Source: Phycisphaerales bacterium
GTDB lineage: Bacteria > Planctomycetota > Phycisphaerae > Phycisphaerales > UBA1924
NCBI GenBank assembly: GCA_029260495.1
Contig: JAJDDD010000005.1
Span: forward strand, 1-64,000
DNA length: 64,000 nucleotides
Reading direction: 5' to 3'
A program made the position numbers and the translations under genes. Within the stretch, counting starts at the first letter, position 1. Every line of letters begins with the position of its first letter. Below are positions 42,602 through 51,571 of the stretch, piece by piece. The notes below the pieces were generated by a model, which was not told the origin of the DNA, made no database searches, and was given only the letters and a program-made list of their open reading frames with translations.

Positions 42602-44302
42602 ATGCGCATCAGAAAATGTGTTGTAGCGGCGGCGGTCGCCAGCGCGTTGGTTTTGGGTGCTGATGTGCGCGCGCAGCGTGATTTGGTGCGCACAGGAGAC
42701 TCCGACATGCGCGCGCAGGGCCCCGTTTTGAAGCGCACGCTGGAGGACGCTGCGGTGACGATGCGCAGCGGAAAAACAAAGCTTCCCGCCGAGGCGATCT
42801 ACCATGCGATGTGCGGCTCGGATGTGCAAAGCTTCGACGCTGACGATCTGGCGAGCGCCATGGCCAGGCACTTTGAGTTGCTCGATGATCCAGCCCGAGT
42901 GCAAATCATTAACAAGTCCGGCCCATCGTCGGCGCGAGGGGAGGCGCCTGGGTTTGATCTGATTTTTATCACCTCTGATATCCCAGCAGAAGCGGTTCCG
43001 GCGATTGAAGCGATCGAGGCGTACTTTGAAGGATTGTTTACGGATGTCGCAACGGTGCGCATGAATCTGACATTTCAGCCGCTTGGCGCCGGTGTTTTGG
43101 GAGCGACGGGGAGCAGTCACATTGAAGTTCCTTACACGCAAGCGCGCGATGCGCTGATCGCGGGAATGGACGGGACTGATGAGATTCAGACGTGGCTTCC
43201 CTCGACGAACGTGCTGCCGGTGCGCTATGACGGGAACAGCTCGACGGTGACCGGCGAGGATCGCGTCTTTGTGACGGTTGGAAATTTCAACGCGGTGATC
43301 GGCGCCTCGAACATCATCGCAGCAAATATGACATTCAATACGAGCTTTGCGTGGGATTACATCCCGCCAGCGATTGGGCCGGGGCAGTTTGGCTTTATGT
43401 CTGTAATTGCGCATGAGATTGGTCATGCGCTGGGGTTTGTCTCCGGCGCCGATTTTCGCAACAACGATCTTCAGATGCTGGACCTGTGGCGGTTTCAGTC
43501 CAGCGATGGGTTTGATGATCTGAATCCGGACAGCTTCGCGGAGTTTCAGACGACGCCGAGAACAGTTTCCCGCAATGCCCCGGTTCCGCCGGAGGACAAC
43601 GCGGTTTCCGATGTGATTGTGGCGCAGTATCGGATGTCGGATGGCGTGCCGAACCAGGCGTCGCATTTTCAGGCGATGAACCCGGGCATTTTCATCATGG
43701 ATCCTTCGCTGAGTTCACAGGAGACGTTTTTTCCTGATTTTTTCAGAGTGGGCGATCTGGTGATGTTCGACGCGATCGGATGGGATTATCCACCTGAGAT
43801 TCCATTGGAAGTTCTGGTTGGATTCCCGCCGGCCGTCGCGCCGGTCGGTGAGCCGATTGAAATTGATGTGATCGTGAATCCGAACTCGGACACACTGATC
43901 GAGAAGAGTCCGACTATTTTTTATCGTTTTGATGCGGGCGATTTTGTGGAAGAGCCGCTGACGCTGGTGGTTGGCAACAGCTATCGCGCGACGCTTCCGG
44001 CGGCGTCTTGCGGTGATTTGGTCGAGTATTTTGTGTCGGCCCAGAGCGCAGAGTCGGGAGTGATTTTCTTTCCAGACAATGCGCCAACATCAACGTTGAC
44101 GATCGAGATTGGCGAGCTGGTGGATGAAAAGCTGCTCTGTCTGAATCCATGCCTGGCGGATCAAAATAACGATCGGATCGTCAATGCGGTTGATCTGGCG
44201 GTGCTTTTGGGAGCGTGGGGCTTTACTGACATCAATGGGGATGGCGTGACGAACGGGCTTGATCTGGCCCTTCTGCTCGGAGCGTGGGGAGCGTGTCCCT
44301 GA
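42602..44302 (+). CDS. Exported zinc metalloprotease (NF038122-like) with dockerin-like C-terminus
   Basis: A 566-aa product with a signal peptide (to about ADVRAQ). A metalloprotease domain carries HEIGHALGF at 271-279: two zinc His and the catalytic Glu. The position of the third metzincin His is Ser here, in GFVSGADF. A beta domain lies at about 400-510, then two dockerin-like repeats (DQNNDRIVNAVDLAVLLGAWG; DINGDGVTNGLDLALLLGAWG) and ACP. The layout resembles the NF038122 metalloprotease family. ATG 42602 has GGAG at 42591. Third-position G/T use is higher than in the genes to its left. Confidence 0.75.
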   Translation: MRIRKCVVAAAVASALVLGADVRAQRDLVRTGDSDMRAQGPVLKRTLEDAAVTMRSGKTKLPAEAIYHAMCGSDVQSFDADDLASAMARHFELLDDPARVQIINKSGPSSARGEAPGFDLIFITSDIPAEAVPAIEAIEAYFEGLFTDVATVRMNLTFQPLGAGVLGATGSSHIEVPYTQARDALIAGMDGTDEIQTWLPSTNVLPVRYDGNSSTVTGEDRVFVTVGNFNAVIGASNIIAANMTFNTSFAWDYIPPAIGPGQFGFMSVIAHEIGHALGFVSGADFRNNDLQMLDLWRFQSSDGFDDLNPDSFAEFQTTPRTVSRNAPVPPEDNAVSDVIVAQYRMSDGVPNQASHFQAMNPGIFIMDPSLSSQETFFPDFFRVGDLVMFDAIGWDYPPEIPLEVLVGFPPAVAPVGEPIEIDVIVNPNSDTLIEKSPTIFYRFDAGDFVEEPLTLVVGNSYRATLPAASCGDLVEYFVSAQSAESGVIFFPDNAPTSTLTIEIGELVDEKLLCLNPCLADQNNDRIVNAVDLAVLLGAWGFTDINGDGVTNGLDLALLLGAWGACP

Positions 44303-44504
44303 GAGCGGGGCGGCGTCGGCGATATTGGACGGGGCTTGAGTCCGAGAAGGTGGTTCGGACAGGGGGGCCCGGGGCGGGGTGGTTTGGCGACATTGAGTCG
44401 GGGTCCGAAATGGTCGATTGGCACGTTGGCCGAAGGGCGCTGTGCGCATTTTTCGGCTTGAAATAGAGCGTGATCCTCAAACCTCAGACCGTGGAGCGAA
44501 CCCC

Positions 44505-44831
44505 ATGACGCAGCAGCAAGGCCAGCCGACCGCCGCCCCGATTCGTAGTGAGTTTGCCGACGATCCTGACATGCTTGAGCTTGTGGAGTTCTTTGTTCAG
44601 GAAATGCCCGAGCGCGTCCAGACGCTTGCGGAGTGTTGGCGCGACAGCAAGCTTGAGGACCTGGAAAGTCTTGCTCATCAGCTCAAGGGCGCTTCGGGTG
44701 GGTACGGGTTTGAGGTGATTTCCGAGGCGGCGTCGCGGGTTGAGCGTTCGCTGAAGGATGGCGATGAGGTTGATCAGCTGCATGCGCAGGTTGATGAGCT
44801 GATTGATTTGTGTCGGCGCGTCGCGGTGTGA
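44505..44831 (+). CDS. Histidine phosphotransfer (HPt) domain protein
   Basis: A 108-aa product that is one HPt domain: LELVEFFVQEMPERVQTL, then the phospho-acceptor motif LAHQLKGASGGYGF (H58). HPt proteins relay phosphate between hybrid histidine kinases and response regulators. The next gene encodes a receiver-GGDEF protein, an obvious candidate partner; no histidine kinase is in the window. ATG 44505 has GTGGAG upstream. Confidence 0.85.
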   Translation: MTQQQGQPTAAPIRSEFADDPDMLELVEFFVQEMPERVQTLAECWRDSKLEDLESLAHQLKGASGGYGFEVISEAASRVERSLKDGDEVDQLHAQVDELIDLCRRVAV

Positions 44832-44887
44832 TCGGGTTTGATTTCGTGGGTGTGTGTCGCGTTTGATTCGGAGGCGGAGCTTCCGTG

Positions 44888-45853
44888 ATGGGGACAATCA
44901 GGAGTGATGGGGTGGAAACAGAAACGTTCAGCCATGAATTACTGGTCATTGATGATTCGCAACTGATCCACAAGCTCCTGAAGCACAATCTGAAGGTGGA
45001 GAATGTGCACATTCTCTCCGCGAAGAACGGCGAAGAGGGCCTGCGCATGGCGCGGGACATTCAGCCGACTTTGATCCTGCTTGATCTGAATATGCCCGGG
45101 ATGGATGGTTTTGAGGTTCTTCGCGCGCTGAAGGATGACCCTGCGACGCTCCCGATTTCGGTGATTGTGATCTCGGGCTCGGATGAGACGGAAGACAAGG
45201 TGACGGGGCTTGATCTTGGCGCGGTTGATTATGTGTGTAAGCCGGTTGAGGCTGCTGAGCTGCGCGCGCGGGTGCGCTCGGCGCTACGGATCGCGGAGCT
45301 CATGGCGATGCTGGAGCAGAGGGCGCAGATCGACGGGCTGACGGGGTTATGGAACAGGAAATACTTTGACGATCGGCTGGCTGACGAGCTTTCTGCGAAG
45401 CAACGGGCCGGTCGTGACCTGAGCCTGGCGCTGTGTGATCTCGATAACTTCAAGAGTCTGAACGACACCTATGGGCATGCAGCCGGGGACGCGGTGCTGC
45501 AGAGCTTTGCGAAGATTCTGGGGAAGAGTCTGCGGCGGAGCGATATCGCGTGTCGGTACGGAGGCGAGGAGTTCGGTTTGATTCTGCCTGACACGAAGGC
45601 GAGCGCGGCGTCGATCGTGCTGGAGCGCGTTCGGGTGGATCTTGAAGAGACGGCGTGGCCGCGACACCCGGAGCGGAATGTGACGGCGTCGTTTGGTGTG
45701 TGTGACATGGTTGCGGGAGGGAGTCTGGAGCCGCTGGCTTGGATTGAGACGGCGGACAAGGCGCTGTATGTCGCGAAGTCGGGAGGGCGGAATCGCGTGC
45801 ATGTGGTGGATGCGAAGGCGATGTCTGAAGAGGCGCTTCGGGCTGCGGGGTGA
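44888..45853 (+). CDS. Response regulator with diguanylate cyclase (GGDEF) output
   Basis: A 321-aa product. The receiver domain (about 17-135) has IDD at the acidic pocket, phospho-acceptor D66 in LLDLNMPGMDG and K118. The GGDEF domain (about 150-310) has GGEEF at 225-229, an active-type sequence, and an RxxD inhibitory site (216-219). It should make c-di-GMP from two GTP when phosphorylated. This is a PleD/WspR-type architecture with a single receiver. ATG 44888 has GGAG 8 bases upstream. The HPt gene precedes it by 56 bases. Confidence 0.92.
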   Translation: MGTIRSDGVETETFSHELLVIDDSQLIHKLLKHNLKVENVHILSAKNGEEGLRMARDIQPTLILLDLNMPGMDGFEVLRALKDDPATLPISVIVISGSDETEDKVTGLDLGAVDYVCKPVEAAELRARVRSALRIAELMAMLEQRAQIDGLTGLWNRKYFDDRLADELSAKQRAGRDLSLALCDLDNFKSLNDTYGHAAGDAVLQSFAKILGKSLRRSDIACRYGGEEFGLILPDTKASAASIVLERVRVDLEETAWPRHPERNVTASFGVCDMVAGGSLEPLAWIETADKALYVAKSGGRNRVHVVDAKAMSEEALRAAG

Positions 45854-45927
45854 AGCTGGTGCGGGGTTTGGCGCGAAACGGAGCGGTTTGTGAGCGGCAC
45901 AGGCGACGCGGGGCGTTGCATGGGTGC

Positions 45928-45933
45928 TACACT
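45928..45933 (+). promoter_or_regulatory. -10-like TACACT before the transsulfuration operon
   Basis: TACACT lies 87 bases before the start of the cystathionine beta-synthase gene; the region between is otherwise featureless. Confidence 0.3.
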
Positions 45934-46020
45934 GCGTGACCCGGCTGGAGTTGGTTAAAGGCTCTGGCGGGGCGGTATCGAGACGACCGAATCAACCAAA
46001 CTCAGAGTGATACGAGCCAG

Positions 46021-47460
46021 ATGTCTGAGAGTGCTTCATCAATAGAATCCCGGCCGGCGGCTCCGGTGCTTAAGAGCATTTTGGAGCTGGTGGGCCACAC
46101 GCGAATGCTTGAGCTGCGCAAGCTCGACACGGGGCCTTGCAGGCTGTTCGCCAAGCTCGAATATGAAAACCCAGCGGGTTCGATTAAGGATCGCATCGGC
46201 GTTTCGATGATCGAGGCGGCGGAGCGCGAGGGCGTGATTGATCCTGAGCAGGAGCCGAGGCCGACGCTCATCGAAGCGACTGCGGGAAACACGGGGTTGG
46301 GGCTTGCGCTGGTTGCGGGGCAGCGCGGGTACAAGCTGATCGTGGTGGTTCCTGACAAGATGAGTCAGGAGAAGGTGCAGCATCTGCGGGCGATGGGGGC
46401 ACAAGTGCAGATGGCGCGGTCGGACGTGACGAAGGGGCATCCTGACTATTACCAGGAGGTGGCGGCGAGACTGGCGCGGAACACGCCGAACTCGCTGTTT
46501 GTGAATCAGTTCTGCAATGAAGCGAACGTCTCGGCGCACTACACGGGGACGGGGCCTGAGATGCACGCGCAGGTGATGCAGGCGACGGGGTCGCCGATCG
46601 ACGCGGTGGTGCTTGGGGTGGGTTCAGGCGGGACGGTGAGCGGAGTGGGGCGGTATTTGAAGGAGCAGAATCCGGCGTGCTGGGTTGTGCTGGCGGATCC
46701 TGAGGGGTCGGTGCTGACGCCGTTGGTCAATGAAGGCAAGTCGGTAGAGGCGGGGTCGTGGTTGATTGAGGGGATGGGCGAAGATTTCGTTCCTGACATT
46801 TGCGATCTTGAACTGGTGGATGAAGCGATTGCGATTCCTGATGCGGAGTCATTCCTCGCCGCCCGCGAGGCGCTGGCGAAGGAAGGGCTCTTTGTGGGCT
46901 CGAGCACCGGGTGCTTGCTACAGGCGGCGATGGTGTGGTGCAGACGGCAGACGAAGCCGTGCAATGTAGTGACGCTGGCGTGCGATTCGGGCGCGAAATA
47001 TCTCTCGAAGATGTTTAACGACTATTGGATGATTGATCAGGGATTCATCAAGCGCGAGAAGCGCAATGATTTGCGTGATTTAATTTCGCGTCGGCATGCG
47101 GAAAAAGAGGACTACACACTCCAGCCCAACGAGCCCCTCGAGCAGGCGGTGAAGATGATGCGGCTGTATGACGTTTCGCAGATCGCGGTGGTCGATCAGC
47201 CGGGGCGTGTCGTTGGGATGCTTGATGAGGGGGATATTCTGCTTGCGGCGGCGCAGAACTCGTCGGCCTTCAGCCAGCCGGTTTCGGACTTCATGACAAC
47301 GCGGCTTGAAACAGTTTCCCCTGAAGCTGGGGTTGAGACGTTGCTGCCGATTTTCCGGGCCGACCGCGTTGCGATTGTTGTGAATGATGATGGCTCCTAT
47401 CTCGGGCTCATCACGAAGATTGATTTGATTAACTACCTCAGGCGGCAACTCCCACGATGA
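46021..47460 (+). CDS. Cystathionine beta-synthase (PLP domain plus CBS pair)
   Basis: A 479-aa product. The N-terminal fold-type II PLP domain (about 15-330) has the PLP Lys K56 in ENPAGSIKDRIG, the loop TAGNTG (87-92) and GSGGTVSGVGRYLKE. The C-terminal 120 residues hold two CBS motifs, which in human CBS bind regulatory adenosine ligands. The enzyme joins serine (or its activated form) with homocysteine to give cystathionine. It overlaps the next gene (ATGA), which encodes the matching lyase or synthase. An O-acetylserine-dependent cysteine synthase is the alternative. Confidence 0.88.
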   Translation: MSESASSIESRPAAPVLKSILELVGHTRMLELRKLDTGPCRLFAKLEYENPAGSIKDRIGVSMIEAAEREGVIDPEQEPRPTLIEATAGNTGLGLALVAGQRGYKLIVVVPDKMSQEKVQHLRAMGAQVQMARSDVTKGHPDYYQEVAARLARNTPNSLFVNQFCNEANVSAHYTGTGPEMHAQVMQATGSPIDAVVLGVGSGGTVSGVGRYLKEQNPACWVVLADPEGSVLTPLVNEGKSVEAGSWLIEGMGEDFVPDICDLELVDEAIAIPDAESFLAAREALAKEGLFVGSSTGCLLQAAMVWCRRQTKPCNVVTLACDSGAKYLSKMFNDYWMIDQGFIKREKRNDLRDLISRRHAEKEDYTLQPNEPLEQAVKMMRLYDVSQIAVVDQPGRVVGMLDEGDILLAAAQNSSAFSQPVSDFMTTRLETVSPEAGVETLLPIFRADRVAIVVNDDGSYLGLITKIDLINYLRRQLPR

Positions 47461-48647
47461 GCGAACAACACGAAATGCGTTTAGCGACGAAGGTCATTCA
47501 TTCGGGGCAGCGCCCGGATCCGGTGACAGGCGCGGTGATGCCCTCGATTTCGGTCGCATCGACGTATGCGCAGAGTTCACCGGGCGTTCATCAGGGGTTT
47601 GAGTACAGCCGGGTGCAGAATCCGACTCGGTACGCGCTTGAGCGCATGGTTGGCGGGCTTGAGTCTGCCGGGCTTTCTGAAGAAGAAGATCCCGGGTGTG
47701 GCGGGTTTGCGTTTTGCTCGGGAATGGCGGCGATCGCCAACATTGTCGAGCTGATTCCCGCAGGGTCGCGCATCGTTGCGATGGATGATCTCTATGGCGG
47801 GACGGGGCGGCTCTTTACACAGGTGCTGGCGGAATCGCGGGGCATGCGCACGGCTTACGTCGATCTGACGGATCCGGCGGCTTTTGAGCGCGAGCTGACT
47901 CCTGAAACCAAGCTTGTTTGGTTAGAGGCGCCGACGAATCCGCTTTTGAAGCTTGTGGACCTGCCCGCGATCGCGAAGATCGCGAGGCGCCAGGCGCCGG
48001 ACGCGATTTTGGGTTGTGACAGCACGTTTACGTCGTCGATCAACATGAGGCCGCTGGAGCTTGGCTTTGACATCGCGATGCATTCATCAACGAAGTTCAT
48101 GAATGGGCATTCTGACGCAGTCGGCGGATTGATTGCGACCAATCGGCGCGACATCGCTGAGCGGCTGCGATTCTTGCAGATGTCCGTTGGAGCTGTTCTG
48201 CCGCCCTTTGACAGCTATCTGACGCTGCGCGGCATCAAGACGCTGGCGATTCGTATGGCAAAGCACAATGAGAGTTCTATGCGCATCGCAAAGTTCCTGG
48301 ATCAGCACGCCAAAGTGGAGCGGGTGCTCTATCCCGGGTTGCCTTCGCATCCGCAGCATGAGCTTGCTAAAAAGCAGTTGGACGGTTTCGGCGGGATCGT
48401 CACAATCTTCTTGAAAGACGGGCTTGAGGAAGCGCGGCGCTTGCTTGAGCGTGTGCGACTCTTTGCGCTCGCGGAGTCGCTCGGCGGCGTTGAATCGCTG
48501 GTCGAACATCCCGCGATCATGACGCATGCGTCGGTGTCTCCTGAGCGGCGGGCGGAGCTTGGCATTTCCGACTCGCTCGTGCGTTTCAGCGTGGGCATCG
48601 AGGATTGCGATGATCTCATCGCGGACATTGAGCAGGCGCTTGGTTGA
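47457..48647 (+). CDS. Cystathionine gamma-lyase / gamma-synthase family PLP enzyme
   Basis: A 396-aa Cys/Met-metabolism PLP enzyme. Seen: EYSRVQNPTRYALERMVGGLE, the PLP Lys K213 in HSSTKFMNGHSDAVGG, and the C-terminal SLGGVESLVEHPAIMTHASVSPERR. Its coupling to a cystathionine beta-synthase suggests gamma-lyase activity (cystathionine to cysteine, reverse transsulfuration). Synthase and lyase cannot be separated reliably by eye. Confidence 0.88.
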   Translation: MSEQHEMRLATKVIHSGQRPDPVTGAVMPSISVASTYAQSSPGVHQGFEYSRVQNPTRYALERMVGGLESAGLSEEEDPGCGGFAFCSGMAAIANIVELIPAGSRIVAMDDLYGGTGRLFTQVLAESRGMRTAYVDLTDPAAFERELTPETKLVWLEAPTNPLLKLVDLPAIAKIARRQAPDAILGCDSTFTSSINMRPLELGFDIAMHSSTKFMNGHSDAVGGLIATNRRDIAERLRFLQMSVGAVLPPFDSYLTLRGIKTLAIRMAKHNESSMRIAKFLDQHAKVERVLYPGLPSHPQHELAKKQLDGFGGIVTIFLKDGLEEARRLLERVRLFALAESLGGVESLVEHPAIMTHASVSPERRAELGISDSLVRFSVGIEDCDDLIADIEQALG

Positions 48648-48654
48648 AGCTGGC

Positions 48655-48660
48655 TACACT
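48655..48660 (+). promoter_or_regulatory. -10-like TACACT inside the gene junction before thiE
   Basis: TACACT ends 7 bases before GTG 48668. It would give thiE its own leaderless transcript in addition to readthrough from the operon. Confidence 0.35.
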
Positions 48661-48667
48661 GACCGTG

Positions 48668-49756
48668 GTGAACGCTCCGCTGCGAATCATGGATGCAAAT
48701 GCGAACCGGGCCCGGGAGGGGCTGCGCGTGATGGAAGATGTCGCGCGGTTTGCGCTTGGCGAAGCGGCGCTGACAAAAGAACTCAAGCGCATTCGGCATG
48801 ATCTGGCTGACGCACTCGCGCCGGCCGAGAGGCTGGGGATGATTCTCTGGCGCGACACACCCGGCGATGTTGGAACGAACATCGCGACGGCGGCTGAGGG
48901 GCATCGGCGCGGCGTGCGTGAAATGGCGCTGGCAGCGGGAAAACGCACAAGCGAAGCGCTGCGCGCCATCGAAGAATGCGCCAAGGTGATTGACAATGTT
49001 CAGGCAGGTCCGTTTGAGCAGTTGCGATATCGCGCGTATGAAGCGGAAAAGCGACTCATGATTGCGTGTGGCGCCGGCTGTGAGACTTTTCAGGGATGGA
49101 TGCTTTGTGTGCTGATTACGGAGGCCATGTGCGCGCATCACTCGTGGGTCGAGGTGGCGCAGCGAGCCTTTGCGGGCGGGGCGGATTGCATTCAGCTGCG
49201 CGAGAAAGAGCTGGCGGATGCTGAGTTTTTGCAGCGGGCGCGCAGGCTTGTTGATATCGCCCGGCGAAGTGGCGATGCGGTGATTATCAATGATCGGCCG
49301 GACATTGCGCTGCTCGCGGATGCTGACGGCGTCCATGTCGGGCAGGGCGATCTCTCGGCTATGAACGCACGGAGAGTTGTTGGATTTGACAAGCTGGTTG
49401 GCGTTTCAACCGCGCACATGAACGATGCGATCGCGGCGCGCACGGCGGGAGCGGATTACTGCGGCGTCGGGCCGATGTTCGCGGGCAACAGCAAGGGCAA
49501 AGATGTCGCTGGCGGGCTGAACTACCTGCGCGAGTATCTAGACTGTAAGCCGCAACTCCCCGGGGCGCTGGCGATCGGGGGGATCACGACGGAAAATATT
49601 GCGGAGCTGGTGGAAACTGCAGAGGGCAAAGCGTTCGGCGTCGCGGTTTCAGGCGCGGTGTGCGCCGCCAAGGATCCCGAGGCGGTATGCGCGCGATTGA
49701 TCGAGAAGATGGCAGCGGGCAGGGGCGCGGTGGCGTCGGGGGCGGCGCCGGAGTAG
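48668..49756 (+). CDS. thiE: Thiamine-phosphate synthase with N-terminal ThiD2-type domain
   Basis: A 362-aa product. The N-terminal 130 residues (RIMDANANRAREGLRVMEDVARFAL) match the ThiD2-like domain found before ThiE in some bacteria. The C-terminal TIM barrel (about 145-345) has QLREKELADAEF, VIINDRPDIALLADADGVHVGQGDL and GADYCGVGPMF. ThiE joins the pyrimidine and thiazole phosphates to form thiamine phosphate. GTG 48668 is preferred because it gives NAPLRIMDANANRA right at the conserved start. A TTG at 48644, overlapping the previous stop, is possible. Confidence 0.88.
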   Translation: MNAPLRIMDANANRAREGLRVMEDVARFALGEAALTKELKRIRHDLADALAPAERLGMILWRDTPGDVGTNIATAAEGHRRGVREMALAAGKRTSEALRAIEECAKVIDNVQAGPFEQLRYRAYEAEKRLMIACGAGCETFQGWMLCVLITEAMCAHHSWVEVAQRAFAGGADCIQLREKELADAEFLQRARRLVDIARRSGDAVIINDRPDIALLADADGVHVGQGDLSAMNARRVVGFDKLVGVSTAHMNDAIAARTAGADYCGVGPMFAGNSKGKDVAGGLNYLREYLDCKPQLPGALAIGGITTENIAELVETAEGKAFGVAVSGAVCAAKDPEAVCARLIEKMAAGRGAVASGAAPE

Positions 49757-49791
49757 TTTGCCCAGTGTCGATTACACATGGAGGAGGCAAC

Positions 49792-51012
49792 ATGGCTGTC
49801 ACATTTGAGCACGCAGAACTTGAAAACGGGCTTACGATTATTTCTGAGACCGACCCGTCGGCGCATACGTCGGCGTGCGGATTCTTTGTGCGCACGGGGG
49901 CGCGGGATGAAGCGCCCGCACAAATGGGCGTGAGCCATTTTCTTGAGCACATGATGTTCAAGGGCACAAATCGGCGATCGGCTGACGATGTCAATCGTGA
50001 GTTTGATGAAATTGGCGCCAGCTACAATGCGTATACATCAAGCGAAATCACCTGTTTTTATGCGAGTGTGCTGCCGGAATATTTCTCCAAGGCGACGGAT
50101 ATTCTTGCGGATATTCTTCGGCCTGCGATTCGGCAGGAGGATTTTGACGCTGAAAAGGGCGTGATTCTTGAAGAAATCGCCATGTATAAAGACAACCCGT
50201 TCTGGGTGCTCTATGAAGAGACGATCGCCCGGCATTACGGGGCGCATCGGATGGCGCATCGCGTGCTTGGGTTTGATGAGACGGTGACGGATCTCAAGCG
50301 CGACGAGATGCAGGCGTACTTTGACAATCGATACAGCGCAGATAACACAATTGTCGCACTGGCGGGGCGCGTGGACTTTGAGGCAGCAACAAAGCAGATT
50401 ACGCAGCTTTGCGCGGGCTGGAAGCGGACCAATGTCGAGCGCGAATATGATGCGCTTTCGATTGATGATGAAGCATTTGTCATGCGCGATGAGAAGGTGA
50501 ACAGGGCGTATCTGCTTGGACTCGCTGAGGCGCCGCCGGCGGATGATGATCGGCGCTACGCAGCGGCGATGCTGGGCAAGGTGCTCGGGGACTCTGACAA
50601 CAGCCGGCTGTATTGGTCGCTGATTGAGACGGGATTGGCTGATGAAGCGCAGGCTGCGTATGACCCGCACGATAAGGTGGGAGATTACTATGTGTACGCA
50701 TCGTGCCGACCTGATCGTGTGGACGAGGTGTGGGAGATTGTCGAGCGGGAACTGCGCAGCTTGGTTGACTCACTCGAAGAATCGGACCTTGAGAAAATGC
50801 GCAACAAGATCGCGACGGGCGTGACGCTTGCGGGCGAGCGACCGGGCGGCAGGATGCAGCGACTTGGGCGCACATGGGCATACCTGAACAAACACACCTC
50901 GCTTGACGAGGAGCTGAAAGCAATTAATGCAGTGACGCTCAGCGACATGCGCGCGGTGTATGAAGCGTTTCCATTTGCGCCGATGACATTCGGCAAGCTG
51001 CTGCCAGGTTGA
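49792..51012 (+). CDS. M16 family zinc peptidase (processing protease-like)
   Basis: A 406-aa product with the inverted zinc motif HFLEH (49-53) and the distal Glu at 128 in ILEEIAMYKDNP. The C-terminal half holds the second M16 domain (about 185-360). It belongs to the family of mitochondrial processing peptidases and bacterial PqqL/YmxG-type enzymes. Single-chain M16 proteins of this length usually act as a dimer. ATG 49792 follows GGAGGAGG. No second M16 gene is adjacent. Confidence 0.9.
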   Translation: MAVTFEHAELENGLTIISETDPSAHTSACGFFVRTGARDEAPAQMGVSHFLEHMMFKGTNRRSADDVNREFDEIGASYNAYTSSEITCFYASVLPEYFSKATDILADILRPAIRQEDFDAEKGVILEEIAMYKDNPFWVLYEETIARHYGAHRMAHRVLGFDETVTDLKRDEMQAYFDNRYSADNTIVALAGRVDFEAATKQITQLCAGWKRTNVEREYDALSIDDEAFVMRDEKVNRAYLLGLAEAPPADDDRRYAAAMLGKVLGDSDNSRLYWSLIETGLADEAQAAYDPHDKVGDYYVYASCRPDRVDEVWEIVERELRSLVDSLEESDLEKMRNKIATGVTLAGERPGGRMQRLGRTWAYLNKHTSLDEELKAINAVTLSDMRAVYEAFPFAPMTFGKLLPG

Positions 51013-51046
51013 GCTTGGTTCTACCAGAGCGCGATGGGGTTCGAAG

Positions 51047-51493
51047 ATGGATGGTGAGGTTGAGCATGGGTTGAAGCCGACCGGGACGGTGGCGGTCGCC
51101 GGTGAAGTGCGCATTCGTGTGCGGTATTCGGAGTGCGATCCGATGGGGGTGGCGCACCACAGCGCTTATTTGGTGTGGTTTGAAGAAGGACGGACGGAGC
51201 TGCTGCGGCCGAGCGGGGTGAGCTACCAGCAGCTTGAGGAGATGGGGATTCTTCTCGCGGTGACGAAGCTGGAAGTGCGATATCGCGCTCCGGCCCGGTA
51301 TGACGACGAGCTTCTGCTGCGCACACAGATCACCGGAGGCGGGCGGGCGCGGATTGATCATGCGTATGAGCTTCTGGGGACAGATGGGGCCGGAAAGGCA
51401 ACGGCGACACTGGCGACAGGGACAAGCACGATTGCGTGCCTGAATCAGGAAGGGCGACCCCGCCCGCTGCCGGAGTGGCTAGTTCCGGCGTAA
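51047..51493 (+). CDS. YbgC/4-hydroxybenzoyl-CoA thioesterase-like hotdog protein
   Basis: A 148-aa product with the hotdog thioesterase motif VRYSECDPMGVAHHSAYLVWFEEGR; D31 occupies the catalytic Asp position. It would hydrolyse acyl-CoA esters. In proteobacteria YbgC sits near tol genes; here it follows an M16 peptidase. Length is typical. Confidence 0.85.
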   Translation: MDGEVEHGLKPTGTVAVAGEVRIRVRYSECDPMGVAHHSAYLVWFEEGRTELLRPSGVSYQQLEEMGILLAVTKLEVRYRAPARYDDELLLRTQITGGGRARIDHAYELLGTDGAGKATATLATGTSTIACLNQEGRPRPLPEWLVPA

Positions 51494-51536
51494 GTCATTA
51501 TTTATAAATGAGTTACGAAAGATGGAATGGTGGATC

Positions 51537-51564
51537 TTGACATATAAGTAAATATTTATATGTT
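51537..51564 (+). promoter_or_regulatory. ArsR-type promoter with operator between -35 and -10
   Basis: TTGACA (51537-51542), a 16-bp spacer, then TATGTT (51559-51564). An inverted repeat with arms CATATAA (51541-51547) and TTATATG (51556-51562) fills the spacer and overlaps both boxes. The -10 box ends 7 bases before ATG 51572. Confidence 0.6.
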
Positions 51565-51571
51565 GTACAGA

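Noticed and set aside
42549-42602. A replication origin at the composition switch
   Set aside because: The gap is about 50 bases, with no DnaA-box cluster and no dnaA, dnaN or gyrB genes nearby; other switches occur in the same window.
42494-43666. A 390-codon open frame on the minus strand opposite the metalloprotease gene
   Set aside because: It is Arg/His-rich with no domain, overlaps a gene with a signal peptide, HEIGH motif and dockerin-like end, and is expected as an antisense shadow in GC-rich coding DNA.
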